Source: an uncultured Bacteroidia bacterium (GTDB lineage: Bacteria; Bacteroidota; Bacteroidia; Bacteroidales; Prolixibacteraceae). Taken from it: a stretch of 46,402 nucleotides of DNA. The stretch spans positions 1 through 46,402 of the forward strand of contig CAIUUO010000182.1 in NCBI GenBank assembly GCA_903902325.1. The letters are read 5' to 3'. This document shows, in pieces, positions 1 to 8,650 of this stretch. How positions within the stretch are numbered: the stretch's first letter is position 1; every line of letters begins with the position of its first letter. The position numbers were made by a program, and so were the translations under genes. Below the pieces are notes generated by a model. That model did no database searches, had not been told where the DNA came from, and saw only the letters and a list, made by a program, of their open reading frames with translations.

Positions 1-2019
1 CCCCCTGCTGCATACGGGCGACATCGGTTTGGATTCATGGATTTTACCTGTCAGTTTATCCGTCAGAAAGATACGGCTCAGCGAATCTACGCTGGTATTG
101 AGCAAAGGCTGACCGCCATTTGCCGTTACAATTACTTTATTTTCGGGATTGGTCTTCCGTAAGCCGGCAATCATCAGTGATTCACGATCCGGAAGTTTCC
201 CCAGAACCATGGCATTCGGTTCGCCGGAAGGGTGGCAGTCGATACATTGGACTCTGACTGCATCCTCCTTGTGGATGTGGTGTTTTCCATCCCCCATAAT
301 TTCGTAAGATCCGTGACAATCGATGCACCCCATTCCCTTTTGATGGTGGATATCTGCTCCGATGAATTCAACCACGCGGTCATCAGGTAAAATCCTGAAT
401 CTGGTCGTATCCGAAACTTCAGAAGTCTTTAACGTCGTCTCGCACCATCCTTCATAACTGAGCGATATCCTTCCAGAACGGCTGTGGCAACTCTTGCACC
501 GGTCGTTGGTAACCCGGATGTCGATGGCAGGATGGGTTTCATCTCCCTTATCCAGGATTTTGGATTGCATCTGTTTCATGGTGGCGGTAGCCTTATCGGT
601 GTATTGCAGGTGACAGGCATTGCACCCTCCTCCCCTTTCGAGCCAGACTGCCTGTCCTGTTGAATGCTTTTCATTTCCAAGGTGACAACCGGCACATAAG
701 CTCCTAAAATGGGTATCTGCGGCAGATTGACAAATGTAATTTACACTACAAGTATCATTGAGTGAGAATGTTTCCCCAAAAACGAATCTATCGATTCCGA
801 CAATCCCGCTTAGTGTTGTCATTTGTGAATTCAGGATCCTGTCAGTGATCTCGGAGTGGCAGTTTTGGGTTCCGCAGGTTTGGCGAACATTCGAAAAGTT
901 GCCCGGTATCAGTATCATATTCCTGTGCGCCATCCGTTTATCGGATGAAAAAGGATCTCCATGATGGCAGGCATAACAACCCGTTGATGCAGGATTGTGT
1001 GAATCGGACAATCCTTTCATTGCACCATGGCAAACCAGGCAGCCCTCCGTTTTCGTGTTTTCAGGCATGGATACCGGCACCTTTCGTTCAAACAAATGGA
1101 TGGGATCGAAGACAACCGCCGGTTCCCCTGAAAATCTGTTTCCGGATCCATACCGCCAATCCCAGTTTTCACCCCGGAAAAGGAATACCAGAAGGGTCAC
1201 AAAAAGGTAAAGGATGCCAACCAATAAAAAAGTCCATTTAATCATTGATCTTCCTTTTTTGCCGAATCGCGGCAGGAAAATCAACAATAAAAACAAAACC
1301 AGGATAAGAAAAATAACCAGGAAAGGATAGCTAGTCCAATGCAGCATCTCCTGGATACCAAGGAAAAACCAGGGTCCTTTGAGCTCGTTGCTGTCCGAAA
1401 GACCGAATGGCGCCCTGAAAATCAGGCTGATCAGAAACAATCCGGCAAATACAACCACTAAGGTTTTCATTCGTAGCCGAAAGGTTCTCACATGCTCGTA
1501 AACGGCAATGATCAGGATGATCGTTCCTGTGGCGATGTGCTGAACATAAACTATCTGCCTGTGATCCTCGCTACCTGTAAACGCGGAACGTAACATCTTA
1601 CCGAATACCGGCACGGATTCCAGCAGCGAAGACAGTATCCTGGCGGCCTGAAGTCCGGCGGCATCGCCCTTCAGGATAAAACCTGAAATCATTTCATAGC
1701 CAAGAAACAACAAAGCCATACAAAGAATCAGCCAGGTTCTGTAATTCCGGATATTGGACTCAGTTGATTTGCTAAAATGGTCGTAGATGTGGAGAATGGC
1801 GAACAGGAAGAACAATTGGGCGCTCCAGTAGTGGAAATTGCGGACTAAACTACCGACCGGATTGAAAAGTAGCAACTCAAAAATGGATGGATAAGCCCTG
1901 AAAAAGTCAAATGGGATGGCAAGCAGCGCTCCGCTTAGCCCGCAAAGAATGAGTGAGGCTGCCGCGATCCATCCTGCGGTATCAAGTTGTACGAATTTTT
2001 TAAAACTTAACTCCTTCAT
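1..2019 (-). CDS. Cytochrome b fused to a multiheme cytochrome c domain (partial, C-terminus off the left edge)
   Basis: The minus strand reads open for 673 codons from an ATG at 2019 to base 1 with no stop. The N-terminal ~280 residues are a polytopic cytochrome b. It has two His pairs: FHYW...ILH (14 apart) and QHIA...YEH, with 14 residues between the ligands, a spacing known from b6-type proteins. The motif KGPWFFLGIQEML lies where the PEWY region of subunit IV normally sits. A further membrane segment follows, then a c-type domain with CXXCH sites (CLVCH, CYACH, CAGCH, CNACH, CKSCH, CIDCH twice) and one CX4CH site (CGTQNCH), so eight candidate hemes are visible. The start codon lies inside the end of the Rieske gene (20-base overlap), which suggests translational coupling. 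Likely role: quinol-oxidising bc-type complex passing electrons to the attached periplasmic hemes. The fusion is clear; the direction of electron flow is inferred. Confidence 0.88.
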   Translation of the reverse strand, partial: MKELSFKKFVQLDTAGWIAAASLILCGLSGALLAIPFDFFRAYPSIFELLLFNPVGSLVRNFHYWSAQLFFLFAILHIYDHFSKSTESNIRNYRTWLILCMALLFLGYEMISGFILKGDAAGLQAARILSSLLESVPVFGKMLRSAFTGSEDHRQIVYVQHIATGTIILIIAVYEHVRTFRLRMKTLVVVFAGLFLISLIFRAPFGLSDSNELKGPWFFLGIQEMLHWTSYPFLVIFLILVLFLLLIFLPRFGKKGRSMIKWTFLLVGILYLFVTLLVFLFRGENWDWRYGSGNRFSGEPAVVFDPIHLFERKVPVSMPENTKTEGCLVCHGAMKGLSDSHNPASTGCYACHHGDPFSSDKRMAHRNMILIPGNFSNVRQTCGTQNCHSEITDRILNSQMTTLSGIVGIDRFVFGETFSLNDTCSVNYICQSAADTHFRSLCAGCHLGNEKHSTGQAVWLERGGGCNACHLQYTDKATATMKQMQSKILDKGDETHPAIDIRVTNDRCKSCHSRSGRISLSYEGWCETTLKTSEVSDTTRFRILPDDRVVEFIGADIHHQKGMGCIDCHGSYEIMGDGKHHIHKEDAVRVQCIDCHPSGEPNAMVLGKLPDRESLMIAGLRKTNPENKVIVTANGGQPLLNTSVDSLSRIFLTDKLTGKIHESKPMSPVCSRG

Positions 2020-2461
2020 GTTCCTTCCCATCATATCTGTTTTTACCCTTCAGGACCTGCAATTTCACTACCCATTGATTATTGTTTGAATCAAAACGGC
2101 AATCCAATTGCTGCAAAGGATGGAGGGCCGGCCCCTGCATCGGTTTGCCTGTAGCGGCTTCAAACCTGGACCCGTGGCATCCACACCGGAGTATATCGTT
2201 TCCGGCTTTGCCTATTCTGCATCCGGCATGGGTACAAGTGGTCGAAAAGGCAAGCACAGTATCTCCCTTTCGATACAAATAATACTTTCCAAAATGATTA
2301 ACCCCCAATGGAATATCTACGCTATGCCTGAATTCCACCTGACTCTCCTGCAATTCCTGGCTTTCACCCAAACGGTACCATGTCCAAAGGAAAAGTCCGG
2401 TTCCCAGGCCGGTTATCAGTTTTAGAAATGAGTTACGGGAAAGCAGTGTTTGTTTGTCCAT
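2000..2461 (-). CDS. Rieske [2Fe-2S] protein
   Basis: This 153-residue protein has one N-terminal hydrophobic anchor (about residues 13-28) and a Rieske domain. The cluster motifs CTHAGC (His and Cys ligands plus a disulfide Cys) and CGCHGSRF are intact, then the GPAxxPLxxxxC-like loop follows. The leader reads SRNSFLKL, close to a Tat motif but without the twin arginine, so Tat export is uncertain. The gene is followed by the overlapping cytochrome b/c fusion, so the two probably form one Rieske/cytochrome b quinol-oxidising complex at the outer face of the inner membrane. It is divergent from the molybdoenzyme operon. Confidence 0.92.
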   Translation of the reverse strand: MDKQTLLSRNSFLKLITGLGTGLFLWTWYRLGESQELQESQVEFRHSVDIPLGVNHFGKYYLYRKGDTVLAFSTTCTHAGCRIGKAGNDILRCGCHGSRFEAATGKPMQGPALHPLQQLDCRFDSNNNQWVVKLQVLKGKNRYDGKEHEGVKF

Positions 2462-2875
2462 GAATTAATTCTTTCAGGTATTCAAAGCTACGACATTTTA
2501 TTTTTGTGCTGTTCTTACCGGTTTTTCACAAACTGCTTTGTGTCATGTTTTTTTATGTCTGACATCATGATTTTTAATGATATTTTAATTCAAATTTTAT
2601 ACTATTGATATTCAATGACTTAACTGTGCAATTCTAAATATCTACATTATTATGATTTAATGATTATATAATTATATATCAATAACTTAATATTTCCTGA
2701 ATTTAAAAGGTCTAAATAAAAATTATTTATTTAACTGAATTTCTGTAAGTTACAAATATTTGAATTTTTCGGTCCATTTGTCAATCAGCTAATAATCATA
2801 TACTTTTATAGGGATTGAGACTTATTCTCACGGCTACGATCAGAAATATCCTGGAAAATTCTAATTATCAACAGA
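2462..2875. other. Divergent AT-rich intergenic region
   Basis: These 414 bases separate the Rieske gene (minus) from the molybdoenzyme operon (plus) and must hold both promoters. The stretch is very AT-rich. It contains a short inverted repeat ATTGA-TAT-TCAAT (near 2605-2617) and a TATACTTTTA stretch near 2800 that weakly resembles a Bacteroidota -7 box. I found no 14-base TTGAY-N4-GTCAA box here like those near 38-42 kb, and no convincing small gene. Confidence 0.5.
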
Positions 2876-5119
2876 ATGCATACACGGAGAAAATTCATCA
2901 AAATTGGCGTACTTGGTCTGGGAGCGACGGCAGTTACTGCCGGTGCTGCAAACTGGGTGGTCGGCGCTTCCAGTAATAAAACACTTTTGTCGGATTACAA
3001 AGGAGCATCCGGATGGCGCAAGGTCCCTACCTATTGTGAAGTCTGTTTCTGGAAATGTGCCGGCTGGACCTATGTTTCGCCGGAAGGCAATATCCAGAAG
3101 ATCACTGGCAATGCCGACGACCCGCAATGCAACGGACGACTTTGTCCGCGGGGAACTGGCGGTGTAGGCATGTATTCAGATCCCGACAGGCTGAAAACAC
3201 CTTTGATCCGGGTCACAAAAAATGGGGTGCAAACCTACCGGGAAGCCAGTTGGGATGAGGCGCTTGACTTTGTAGCCCAAAAGATGAAGGAAATTGCCGC
3301 CAAGCATGGTCCGGAGAGCATGGCACTCTTCAACCATGGTACTCCAGGCAAGTATTTTACCCATTTACTCAATGCTTTCGGCTCCAACAATGTTGCCGCG
3401 CCCTCTTTTGCACAGTGCAGGGGACCACGTGACACAGGATTTGAACTTACCTTTGGCGAATCAGTAAGCAGTCCGGAAGTAACGGATATCCGCGATACCA
3501 GATGCCTGGTCCTGATTGGTTCCCACATCGGCGAGAACATGCACAACGGTCAGGTACAGGAAATGTCTGAAGCCATCGACAAGGGCGCTGTGATCATTAC
3601 AGTTGATCCAAGACTTTCCACTGCTGCGAGCAAATCCAAATACTGGCTGCCCATCAAGCCCTCCACCGATCTGGCGCTCCTCCTTGCCTGGATTCATGTC
3701 CTGATTTATGACGACCTCTACAACAAGGAATATGTAACTCAGTATGCCGAAGGTTTCAATGAGCTGAAGGAACATGTCAAAGATTTTACCCCTGAATGGG
3801 CATACGGCATCACCACCATCAAACCTGAACTCATCCGCCAAACTGCAAGGGAGATGGGCAATGCGGCACCCTCCGTCATCATCCATCCCGGTAGGCATAC
3901 TACCTGGTATGGCGACGATGTACAGCGCTCCCGTGCCATGGCCATCCTGAACGGCCTTTTGGGAGCCTGGGGTAACAGGGGAGGAATTTTCTTCAAGGAA
4001 GGGATCAAAATTCCCGACTTCCCGCGTCCCGATTATCCGAAACCGGCATGGTCGTGGCAGGATACACTCAACGGAAGATATCCTTTTGCCAAAGAAGCCG
4101 TTACCAACACAATCATAGAAGCCTCCATTCCCAAACCTGGTATGGAACATGTCATCAAAGGGTGGTTCGTCGCAGGTACCAACCTGGTGGTTTCGATCCC
4201 GCTGAAGGATCAACTGATGCAAGCCATGCAATCACTTGACTTGCTGGTAGTTGTAGATACCATGCCAATGGAAATTACCGGATATGCCGATGTAGTGCTG
4301 CCCGAATGCACCTACCTTGAGCGATATGACGACCTGCGTGCTACTGCCCACCGCGAGCCAACCATTGCATTGCGCATGCCGGCAGTGGAACCCAAATACC
4401 AGTCGAAACCTGCCTGGTGGATTTCCAAGCAGATCGGCGAGCGGCTTGGACTAGGAGCATATTATAACTACAAGGACTTTAAGGAGGTGCTTGAATGGCA
4501 ATTGAAGCAGGTTGGTTCCTCGCTCGAAGAGATGGAGCGGATCGGGTTGAAAAAATATCCGCGCAAGACACCTGTTTACATCGAAACGGGAGCTGCTCAT
4601 CAATTCAAGACAGCTTCCGGGAAAATCCAGCTGAAATCCTCTGAACTGCAAGCAGGAGGATTTGATGCCATGCCCCTCTACACGCCGCATCCGCAACCCG
4701 AAGATGGCTATTACAGGCTGATATACGGCCGTGCGCCGATGCATACTTTCAGCCGCACCGCCAACAACCGGAACCTGGTGGCCCTGATGCCAGAAAACTC
4801 CGTGTGGGTGAATCCGCAGGTTGCCGAATTGTGGGGATTGAGGAAAGACCAGCACGTCTGGCTGAAGAACCAGGCAGGAGTCATCTCCAATTTCTCCGTC
4901 AAGGTCAGGATTACGGAACGCATCCGTTGGGATTCCATTTACATTGTCCATGGATTCGGGCACCATCACAAACCACTGACTTATGCCTTCGGCAGAGGGA
5001 TCAACGATACCGAACTGATTTCGCGGGTGGCGACTGATCCGATCATGGGTGGAACCGGAATGCGCGGAAATTTTGTCACGTTTGTTAAAACTGAACCGAA
5101 GAAGGAGGCAAAAATATGA
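2876..5119 (+). CDS. psrA: Polysulfide/thiosulfate reductase-like molybdopterin catalytic subunit
   Basis: This 747-residue member of the DMSO-reductase family begins with a twin-arginine leader (RRKFIKIG, hydrophobic to about residue 30), so it is exported folded to the periplasm. A [4Fe-4S] site follows as C54-x2-C57-x3-C61-x28-C90. The expected Mo-bis-MGD protein ligand is Cys181 in SFAQCRGP, which fits Psr/Phs-type enzymes better than Ser-type DMSO or TMAO reductases. The C-terminal molybdopterin-dinucleotide-binding domain includes the GFGHHHKP stretch near residue 693. The stop overlaps the ferredoxin subunit start (ATGAG). With an NrfD subunit, YeeE/YedE permeases and rhodanese-like proteins downstream, a sulfur substrate (polysulfide, thiosulfate or tetrathionate) is the best guess. 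Family membership alone does not fix the substrate. Confidence 0.85.
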   Translation: MHTRRKFIKIGVLGLGATAVTAGAANWVVGASSNKTLLSDYKGASGWRKVPTYCEVCFWKCAGWTYVSPEGNIQKITGNADDPQCNGRLCPRGTGGVGMYSDPDRLKTPLIRVTKNGVQTYREASWDEALDFVAQKMKEIAAKHGPESMALFNHGTPGKYFTHLLNAFGSNNVAAPSFAQCRGPRDTGFELTFGESVSSPEVTDIRDTRCLVLIGSHIGENMHNGQVQEMSEAIDKGAVIITVDPRLSTAASKSKYWLPIKPSTDLALLLAWIHVLIYDDLYNKEYVTQYAEGFNELKEHVKDFTPEWAYGITTIKPELIRQTAREMGNAAPSVIIHPGRHTTWYGDDVQRSRAMAILNGLLGAWGNRGGIFFKEGIKIPDFPRPDYPKPAWSWQDTLNGRYPFAKEAVTNTIIEASIPKPGMEHVIKGWFVAGTNLVVSIPLKDQLMQAMQSLDLLVVVDTMPMEITGYADVVLPECTYLERYDDLRATAHREPTIALRMPAVEPKYQSKPAWWISKQIGERLGLGAYYNYKDFKEVLEWQLKQVGSSLEEMERIGLKKYPRKTPVYIETGAAHQFKTASGKIQLKSSELQAGGFDAMPLYTPHPQPEDGYYRLIYGRAPMHTFSRTANNRNLVALMPENSVWVNPQVAELWGLRKDQHVWLKNQAGVISNFSVKVRITERIRWDSIYIVHGFGHHHKPLTYAFGRGINDTELISRVATDPIMGGTGMRGNFVTFVKTEPKKEAKI

Positions 5120-5649
5120 GATACGCGATGGCGATTGATACCCGGAAATGCGTAGGCTGCAGCGACTGCGTGGTAGCCTGCCAAACCGAAAATGACGTGC
5201 CACTGGGCTTTTGCAGGGACTGGGTGAAGGAAGTTGTAGATGGAACCTATCCAAATGTCAGCATTGAATTGCGGTCGGAGCGTTGCAACCATTGCGCCAA
5301 TTCTCCCTGCGTGCGATGCTGCCCAACGGGTGCAAGCCATTTCGAGGATGGCGGAATTGTACTTGTTGAGCACAACAAATGCATCGGCTGTGGCGCCTGC
5401 ATTGAATCTTGCCCTTACGAGGCAAGATACTCGCATCCCGACGGATATGTGGACAAGTGCACTTTTTGCATCCACAGGGTGCGCCAGGGTTCCGACCCTG
5501 CTTGCGTGAGTGTCTGCCCAACCCGCTGCATGTATTTCGGCGACCTTGAAGATCCCAATTCCAGGCTTGTCAATGTGCTGAAAAACAGAAAATTCAAGTC
5601 GCTGGCACCGGAAGCTGGGACCAAACCCCAAATATTTTACCTTTTATAA
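5116..5649 (+). CDS. psrB: Four-cluster ferredoxin-type electron-transfer subunit (PsrB/PhsB-like)
   Basis: The 177-residue protein carries four Cys groups typical of the [4Fe-4S]x4 subunits that pair with molybdopterin oxidoreductases: CVGCSDCVVAC, CNHCANSPCVRCC, CIGCGACIESC and CTFCIHRV...CVSVC. It has no leader, so it is probably carried out with the Tat-exported catalytic subunit. It overlaps that gene by four bases and lies 24 bases before the membrane subunit. Role: relays electrons between the quinone-site membrane subunit and the molybdenum site. Confidence 0.92.
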   Translation: MRYAMAIDTRKCVGCSDCVVACQTENDVPLGFCRDWVKEVVDGTYPNVSIELRSERCNHCANSPCVRCCPTGASHFEDGGIVLVEHNKCIGCGACIESCPYEARYSHPDGYVDKCTFCIHRVRQGSDPACVSVCPTRCMYFGDLEDPNSRLVNVLKNRKFKSLAPEAGTKPQIFYLL

Positions 5650-5673
5650 ACCCGCGAAAAATCACCATATATT

Positions 5674-6615
5674 ATGAAGGAAGAATTATTCGTCAGCGGG
5701 CGGAATATCCCGAACATCGACCCCACCCTCAACATCTGGCACTGGCAGATTCCCAGCTACCTTTTCCTGGGTGGTCTGGCAGCCGGCATTCTCTTCTTTG
5801 CCGGAATATTTACCATCATGGGCAAGGAGGATAAAATGGCGGCAACAGTAAAGAAAGCGCCGATGCTGGCTCCCATTGCATTGATCCTTGGACTATTCCT
5901 GCTCTTCATGGATTTGAAGCACAAACTCTGGTTCTGGCAGCTATACACCACCATCAGGCTCGAGAGTCCAATGGGATGGGGTGCCTGGGTTTTGATGATC
6001 ATGACACCGATTTCACTGGTCTGGTCGGCAAGTTACATGACCGAATTGTTCCCGAAATGGGACTGGAAATTTAAAATCCTGAAGACTTTTGAAGCCTGGG
6101 TAATTAAAAACAGGATCCTTATCGCGTGGCCAATGGTCATTTATGCAGTGATCCTCGGAATTTACACAGGAATATTGCTCTCTGCCTTCAATGCAAGACC
6201 GTTGTGGAACACCTCCATCCTGGGTCCCCTTTTCCTGGTATCAGGGATGTCGACAGGGGCTGCAGTGATCCTGCTGATCAGCAAGGACCACAAGGAGCGG
6301 AAGATCATGGGCAAAATTGACATATTGCTCATTGTCATTGAGTTGTTCTTTATCACCCACCTGTTTATGGGCTATAAGGCCGGATCTGAGGCACAGATCG
6401 ACGCTGTAAACCTCTTTCTGGGTGGCAGCTTTACCGCTCCATTTTTCGCCTTTGTGGTGGTCCTCGGACTGATTTTCCCAGCTCTCCTTGAAACCATGGA
6501 ACTCAGGGGATACAAGATTCCCATTGTCGTGCCGGCGGTACTGATACTACTTGGCGGACTCATTTTCAGATTCCTGATTGTGGAGGCCGGGCAGATTACG
6601 AGGTATTTGTATTGA
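5674..6615 (+). CDS. psrC: NrfD/PsrC-type membrane quinol oxidoreductase subunit
   Basis: This 313-residue polytopic protein has about eight hydrophobic segments and no heme or Fe-S motif. The start (NIDPTLNIWHWQIPSYLFLGGLAAG) matches the usual opening of NrfD/PsrC proteins. It would anchor the complex and exchange electrons with menaquinol. It closes the psrABC-like set and is followed by a 213-base gap with short tandem repeats before the permease genes, so the downstream genes may have a separate or additional promoter. Confidence 0.92.
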   Translation: MKEELFVSGRNIPNIDPTLNIWHWQIPSYLFLGGLAAGILFFAGIFTIMGKEDKMAATVKKAPMLAPIALILGLFLLFMDLKHKLWFWQLYTTIRLESPMGWGAWVLMIMTPISLVWSASYMTELFPKWDWKFKILKTFEAWVIKNRILIAWPMVIYAVILGIYTGILLSAFNARPLWNTSILGPLFLVSGMSTGAAVILLISKDHKERKIMGKIDILLIVIELFFITHLFMGYKAGSEAQIDAVNLFLGGSFTAPFFAFVVVLGLIFPALLETMELRGYKIPIVVPAVLILLGGLIFRFLIVEAGQITRYLY

Positions 6616-6620
6616 GAAGA

Positions 6621-6655
6621 GCATGGAGCATGGAGCATGGAGCATGGAGCATGGA
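6621..6655. repeat. Five tandem copies of the 7-mer GCATGGA
   Basis: Five perfect head-to-tail copies lie six bases after the NrfD-subunit stop codon, followed by a partial repeat of GGGGAAAC (about 6669-6686). This is an intergenic microsatellite of period 7. No coding role is apparent. Confidence 0.95.
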
Positions 6656-6756
6656 GTGAGGAGTGTAACGGGGAAACGGGGAAACGGAGAGTCGGTCCCG
6701 GCGCGAAGCCGAAGGGCATGTTTGAGGAATTTATGATTGAAGCGTTCTTTACTTTT

Positions 6757-6784
6757 GCCTTTATCCTTTAGCCTTTATCCTTGA
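6757..6784. repeat. Two tandem 14-mers GCCTTTATCCTT(T/G)A
   Basis: A direct repeat with a single mismatch between copies lies 45-72 bases upstream of the first permease gene. It is a simple tandem duplication, possibly within the promoter or leader of the permease/rhodanese genes. Confidence 0.9.
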
Positions 6785-6828
6785 AATGCTGCTTATTATT
6801 GAAATTTAGAAACTGAAAAAATATAAAC

Positions 6829-7356
6829 ATGAAGAAGAATAAATATGACGGATCCTTCTACCTCAACCCATACCTGGGAGGGGTGATACTGGGAACAGTC
6901 CTTTTGCTTTCTTTTTACATTTCGGGAAGAGGACTGGGTGCCAGCGGTGCGGTAAAAAACAGTGTAGCGGCAACAGTTAATGCCATTGCACCCACACATG
7001 TCGAACAATCAGCCTATTACAGCCAATTCGCAGGCGGCGACAAGAAACCAATGAACAACTGGCTGGTTTATGAAGTGCTTGGCGCCCTGGCTGGTGCCTT
7101 CCTTTCCGGAATTATCTTTAACAGGCTGAAATTGAAGGTGGAACATTCACCCAAAATCACCTCACGCAGGCGACTCATCTTCGCACTGCTCGGCGGACTG
7201 ATTTTTGGCTTTGGCTCGCAACTGGCGAAAGGTTGCACAAGTGGTGCGGCTTTGAGTGGTATGGCAGTGCTCTCACTCGGAGGATACATTACCATGATTG
7301 CCATATTTGGTACTGCCTTCGTCGCTGCCTGGATATTCCGCAAAAACTGGATTTGA
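6829..7356 (+). CDS. YeeE/YedE-family half-permease 1
   Basis: This 175-residue membrane protein has four to five hydrophobic segments and the family signature AKGCTSGAALSG near residue 135. In YeeE-type thiosulfate importers this conserved Cys lies along the substrate path. The protein is about half the size of classic YeeE and is followed 20 bases later by a second half with its own Cys signature, so the two probably pair. An N-terminal loop of about 45 residues between the first two membrane segments (around residues 37-75) is likely periplasmic. Proposed role: uptake of thiosulfate or another reduced sulfur species linked to the Psr-like enzyme. Substrate is inferred. Confidence 0.85.
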   Translation: MKKNKYDGSFYLNPYLGGVILGTVLLLSFYISGRGLGASGAVKNSVAATVNAIAPTHVEQSAYYSQFAGGDKKPMNNWLVYEVLGALAGAFLSGIIFNRLKLKVEHSPKITSRRRLIFALLGGLIFGFGSQLAKGCTSGAALSGMAVLSLGGYITMIAIFGTAFVAAWIFRKNWI

Positions 7357-7376
7357 ACCTTTAAAACTATCAAATT

Positions 7377-7970
7377 ATGATCGGTCCAATTATATCTTCA
7401 GGATTAGTTTCCTCAGCTTGGGACAACGTTTTTGCCGTATTTCTCGGCATGGGATTTGGTTTTGCGCTTGAATCATCGGGATTTTCCTCCTCACGAAAGA
7501 TCATCGGCACCTTTTTTGGCTATGATTTTGTGGTGGTCAAAGTGTTCTTCACAGCAGCCATCGTAGCCTCCCTCGGCCTGCTTTACCTTAGCTACATGGG
7601 GTTGGTGGATTATTCCCTGTTGTATATTCAGCCAACATTCATAACATCTGCCATCGTAGGCGGCATCATCATGGGAATCGGCTTTGCGATGGGCGGTTTC
7701 TGTCCGGGCACGAGCGTATGTGCAGCAGCCGTAGGCAGGATAGACGGCCTGGTATTCTTTGGAGGCATGTTTATTGGAGTTTTCCTCTTCTCCGAGGCAT
7801 TCCCATTGTTTGAAAATATGTATTACAGTGGTTCCCTGGGACCTAAAATGATTAATTCTGTATTCGGAATTTCACCTGAACTGTTCACCTTCCTGCTTGT
7901 TCTTATGGCCATCGGCATGTTTTATGGAGCCGGATGGGTACAGGGCAAGGTCAAAAAAATTGATTATTAA
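7377..7970 (+). CDS. YeeE/YedE-family half-permease 2
   Basis: The 197-residue polytopic protein carries the second YeeE-type signature, GGFCPGTSVCAAAVGRIDG, with two cysteines near residues 110-117. An 'FGFALESSGFSSSRK' segment near the N-terminus is also typical of the family. It is 20 bases downstream of the first half-permease and 11 bases upstream of the first rhodanese-like gene, so it is almost certainly co-transcribed with both. Together the halves would supply the three cysteines expected of a sulfur-relay permease. Confidence 0.87.
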   Translation: MIGPIISSGLVSSAWDNVFAVFLGMGFGFALESSGFSSSRKIIGTFFGYDFVVVKVFFTAAIVASLGLLYLSYMGLVDYSLLYIQPTFITSAIVGGIIMGIGFAMGGFCPGTSVCAAAVGRIDGLVFFGGMFIGVFLFSEAFPLFENMYYSGSLGPKMINSVFGISPELFTFLLVLMAIGMFYGAGWVQGKVKKIDY

Positions 7971-7981
7971 GCTTTCTGATT

Positions 7982-8605
7982 ATGGAAAAAAAATACACCA
8001 TCCTGTCTGTCATTTTGGTGATCCTGGCCCTGGGACTCGTTATTCTGCCCGGCAAAAATGAGCGGAAGGAAGCGGATCCCAAAATTCTGCTTGGTTCAAT
8101 CGTGGAAAAATCACGCTATCTCTCAGTGGATCAGATAACCCATCGGATTATCGAAAATGATCCAACCCTTTTACTTATTGATCTCCGTCCGGCGGATCAG
8201 TTCAAAACATTTGCACTACCGGGTGCGATCAATATTCAACCGGATTCGTTGCTGAGCAAATCAATTGTCGATCTCTTTACTCAACCCGGCAAGGATAAAG
8301 TCCTGTATGCCAATGCAGACCTGATTTCCGAACAGGGATGGCTGATGTGCACACGCTATTCCCTCACAAGGATTTATATCATGAAAGGCGGACTCAACGA
8401 ATGGTACAACACCATCATTCAGACACAGGTTGTCAAACCAACAGCTTCCTCCACTGATCTCGACCTGGTCAGTTTCAGGAATGCCGCCCGCATGTATTTC
8501 ACAGGAGCCGGAAACACACCTGAAGCTCGCCCTACCGCCAGTACCGGTGAAAAAATTGAGGTATCCCGGAAAGCACCTGCTGCCAAATCAGGCGGAGGCT
8601 GCTGA
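7982..8605 (+). CDS. Membrane-anchored rhodanese-like protein without catalytic Cys, GGGC tail (copy 1)
   Basis: The 207-residue protein has an N-terminal membrane anchor (residues 6-24) and a rhodanese fold (LLLIDLRPADQFKTFALPGAINI and later IMKGGLNEW). At the active-site loop the usual YC becomes LYANADLISEQG, so the persulfide-forming Cys is absent. A Ser/Pro/Ala-rich linker leads to a C-terminal tail ending AKSGGGC, where the last residue is Cys. The only other cysteine is in WLMCTRY. The gene sits between the permease genes and a second protein of the same design. I infer a periplasmic sulfur carrier whose terminal Cys replaces the lost active site. Standard thiosulfate sulfurtransferase activity is unlikely. 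Confidence 0.8.
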   Translation: MEKKYTILSVILVILALGLVILPGKNERKEADPKILLGSIVEKSRYLSVDQITHRIIENDPTLLLIDLRPADQFKTFALPGAINIQPDSLLSKSIVDLFTQPGKDKVLYANADLISEQGWLMCTRYSLTRIYIMKGGLNEWYNTIIQTQVVKPTASSTDLDLVSFRNAARMYFTGAGNTPEARPTASTGEKIEVSRKAPAAKSGGGC

Positions 8606-8650
8606 ACCTCACTTTTTGAAATTATTGTATCAATTCAAAAATATCGAGAC

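Noticed and set aside
945-1241. Plus-strand ORF of 98 codons near the left edge
   Set aside because: It is antisense to the cytochrome b/c fusion, whose frame is open and full of CXXCH motifs.
2605-2617. Possible FNR-like site (ATTGA-TAT-TCAAT) before the sulfur operon
   Set aside because: Arm spacing does not fit the 14-base TTGAY-N4-GTCAA pattern of the other three boxes.
3461-4231. 256-codon minus-strand ORF inside the molybdoenzyme gene
   Set aside because: It lies wholly within a well-supported gene on the other strand, shows no family motif and has an odd composition (many Cys, His and Phe), so it is a shadow frame.
4451-5631. Two overlapping minus-strand ORFs of 267 and 216 codons across the molybdoenzyme and ferredoxin genes
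   Set aside because: They are antisense to two clear genes, overlap each other and have no recognisable domain or start context.
6621-6784. Short repeats considered as a CRISPR array
   Set aside because: Copies are 7-14 bases, head to tail with no spacers, and no cas genes are present.
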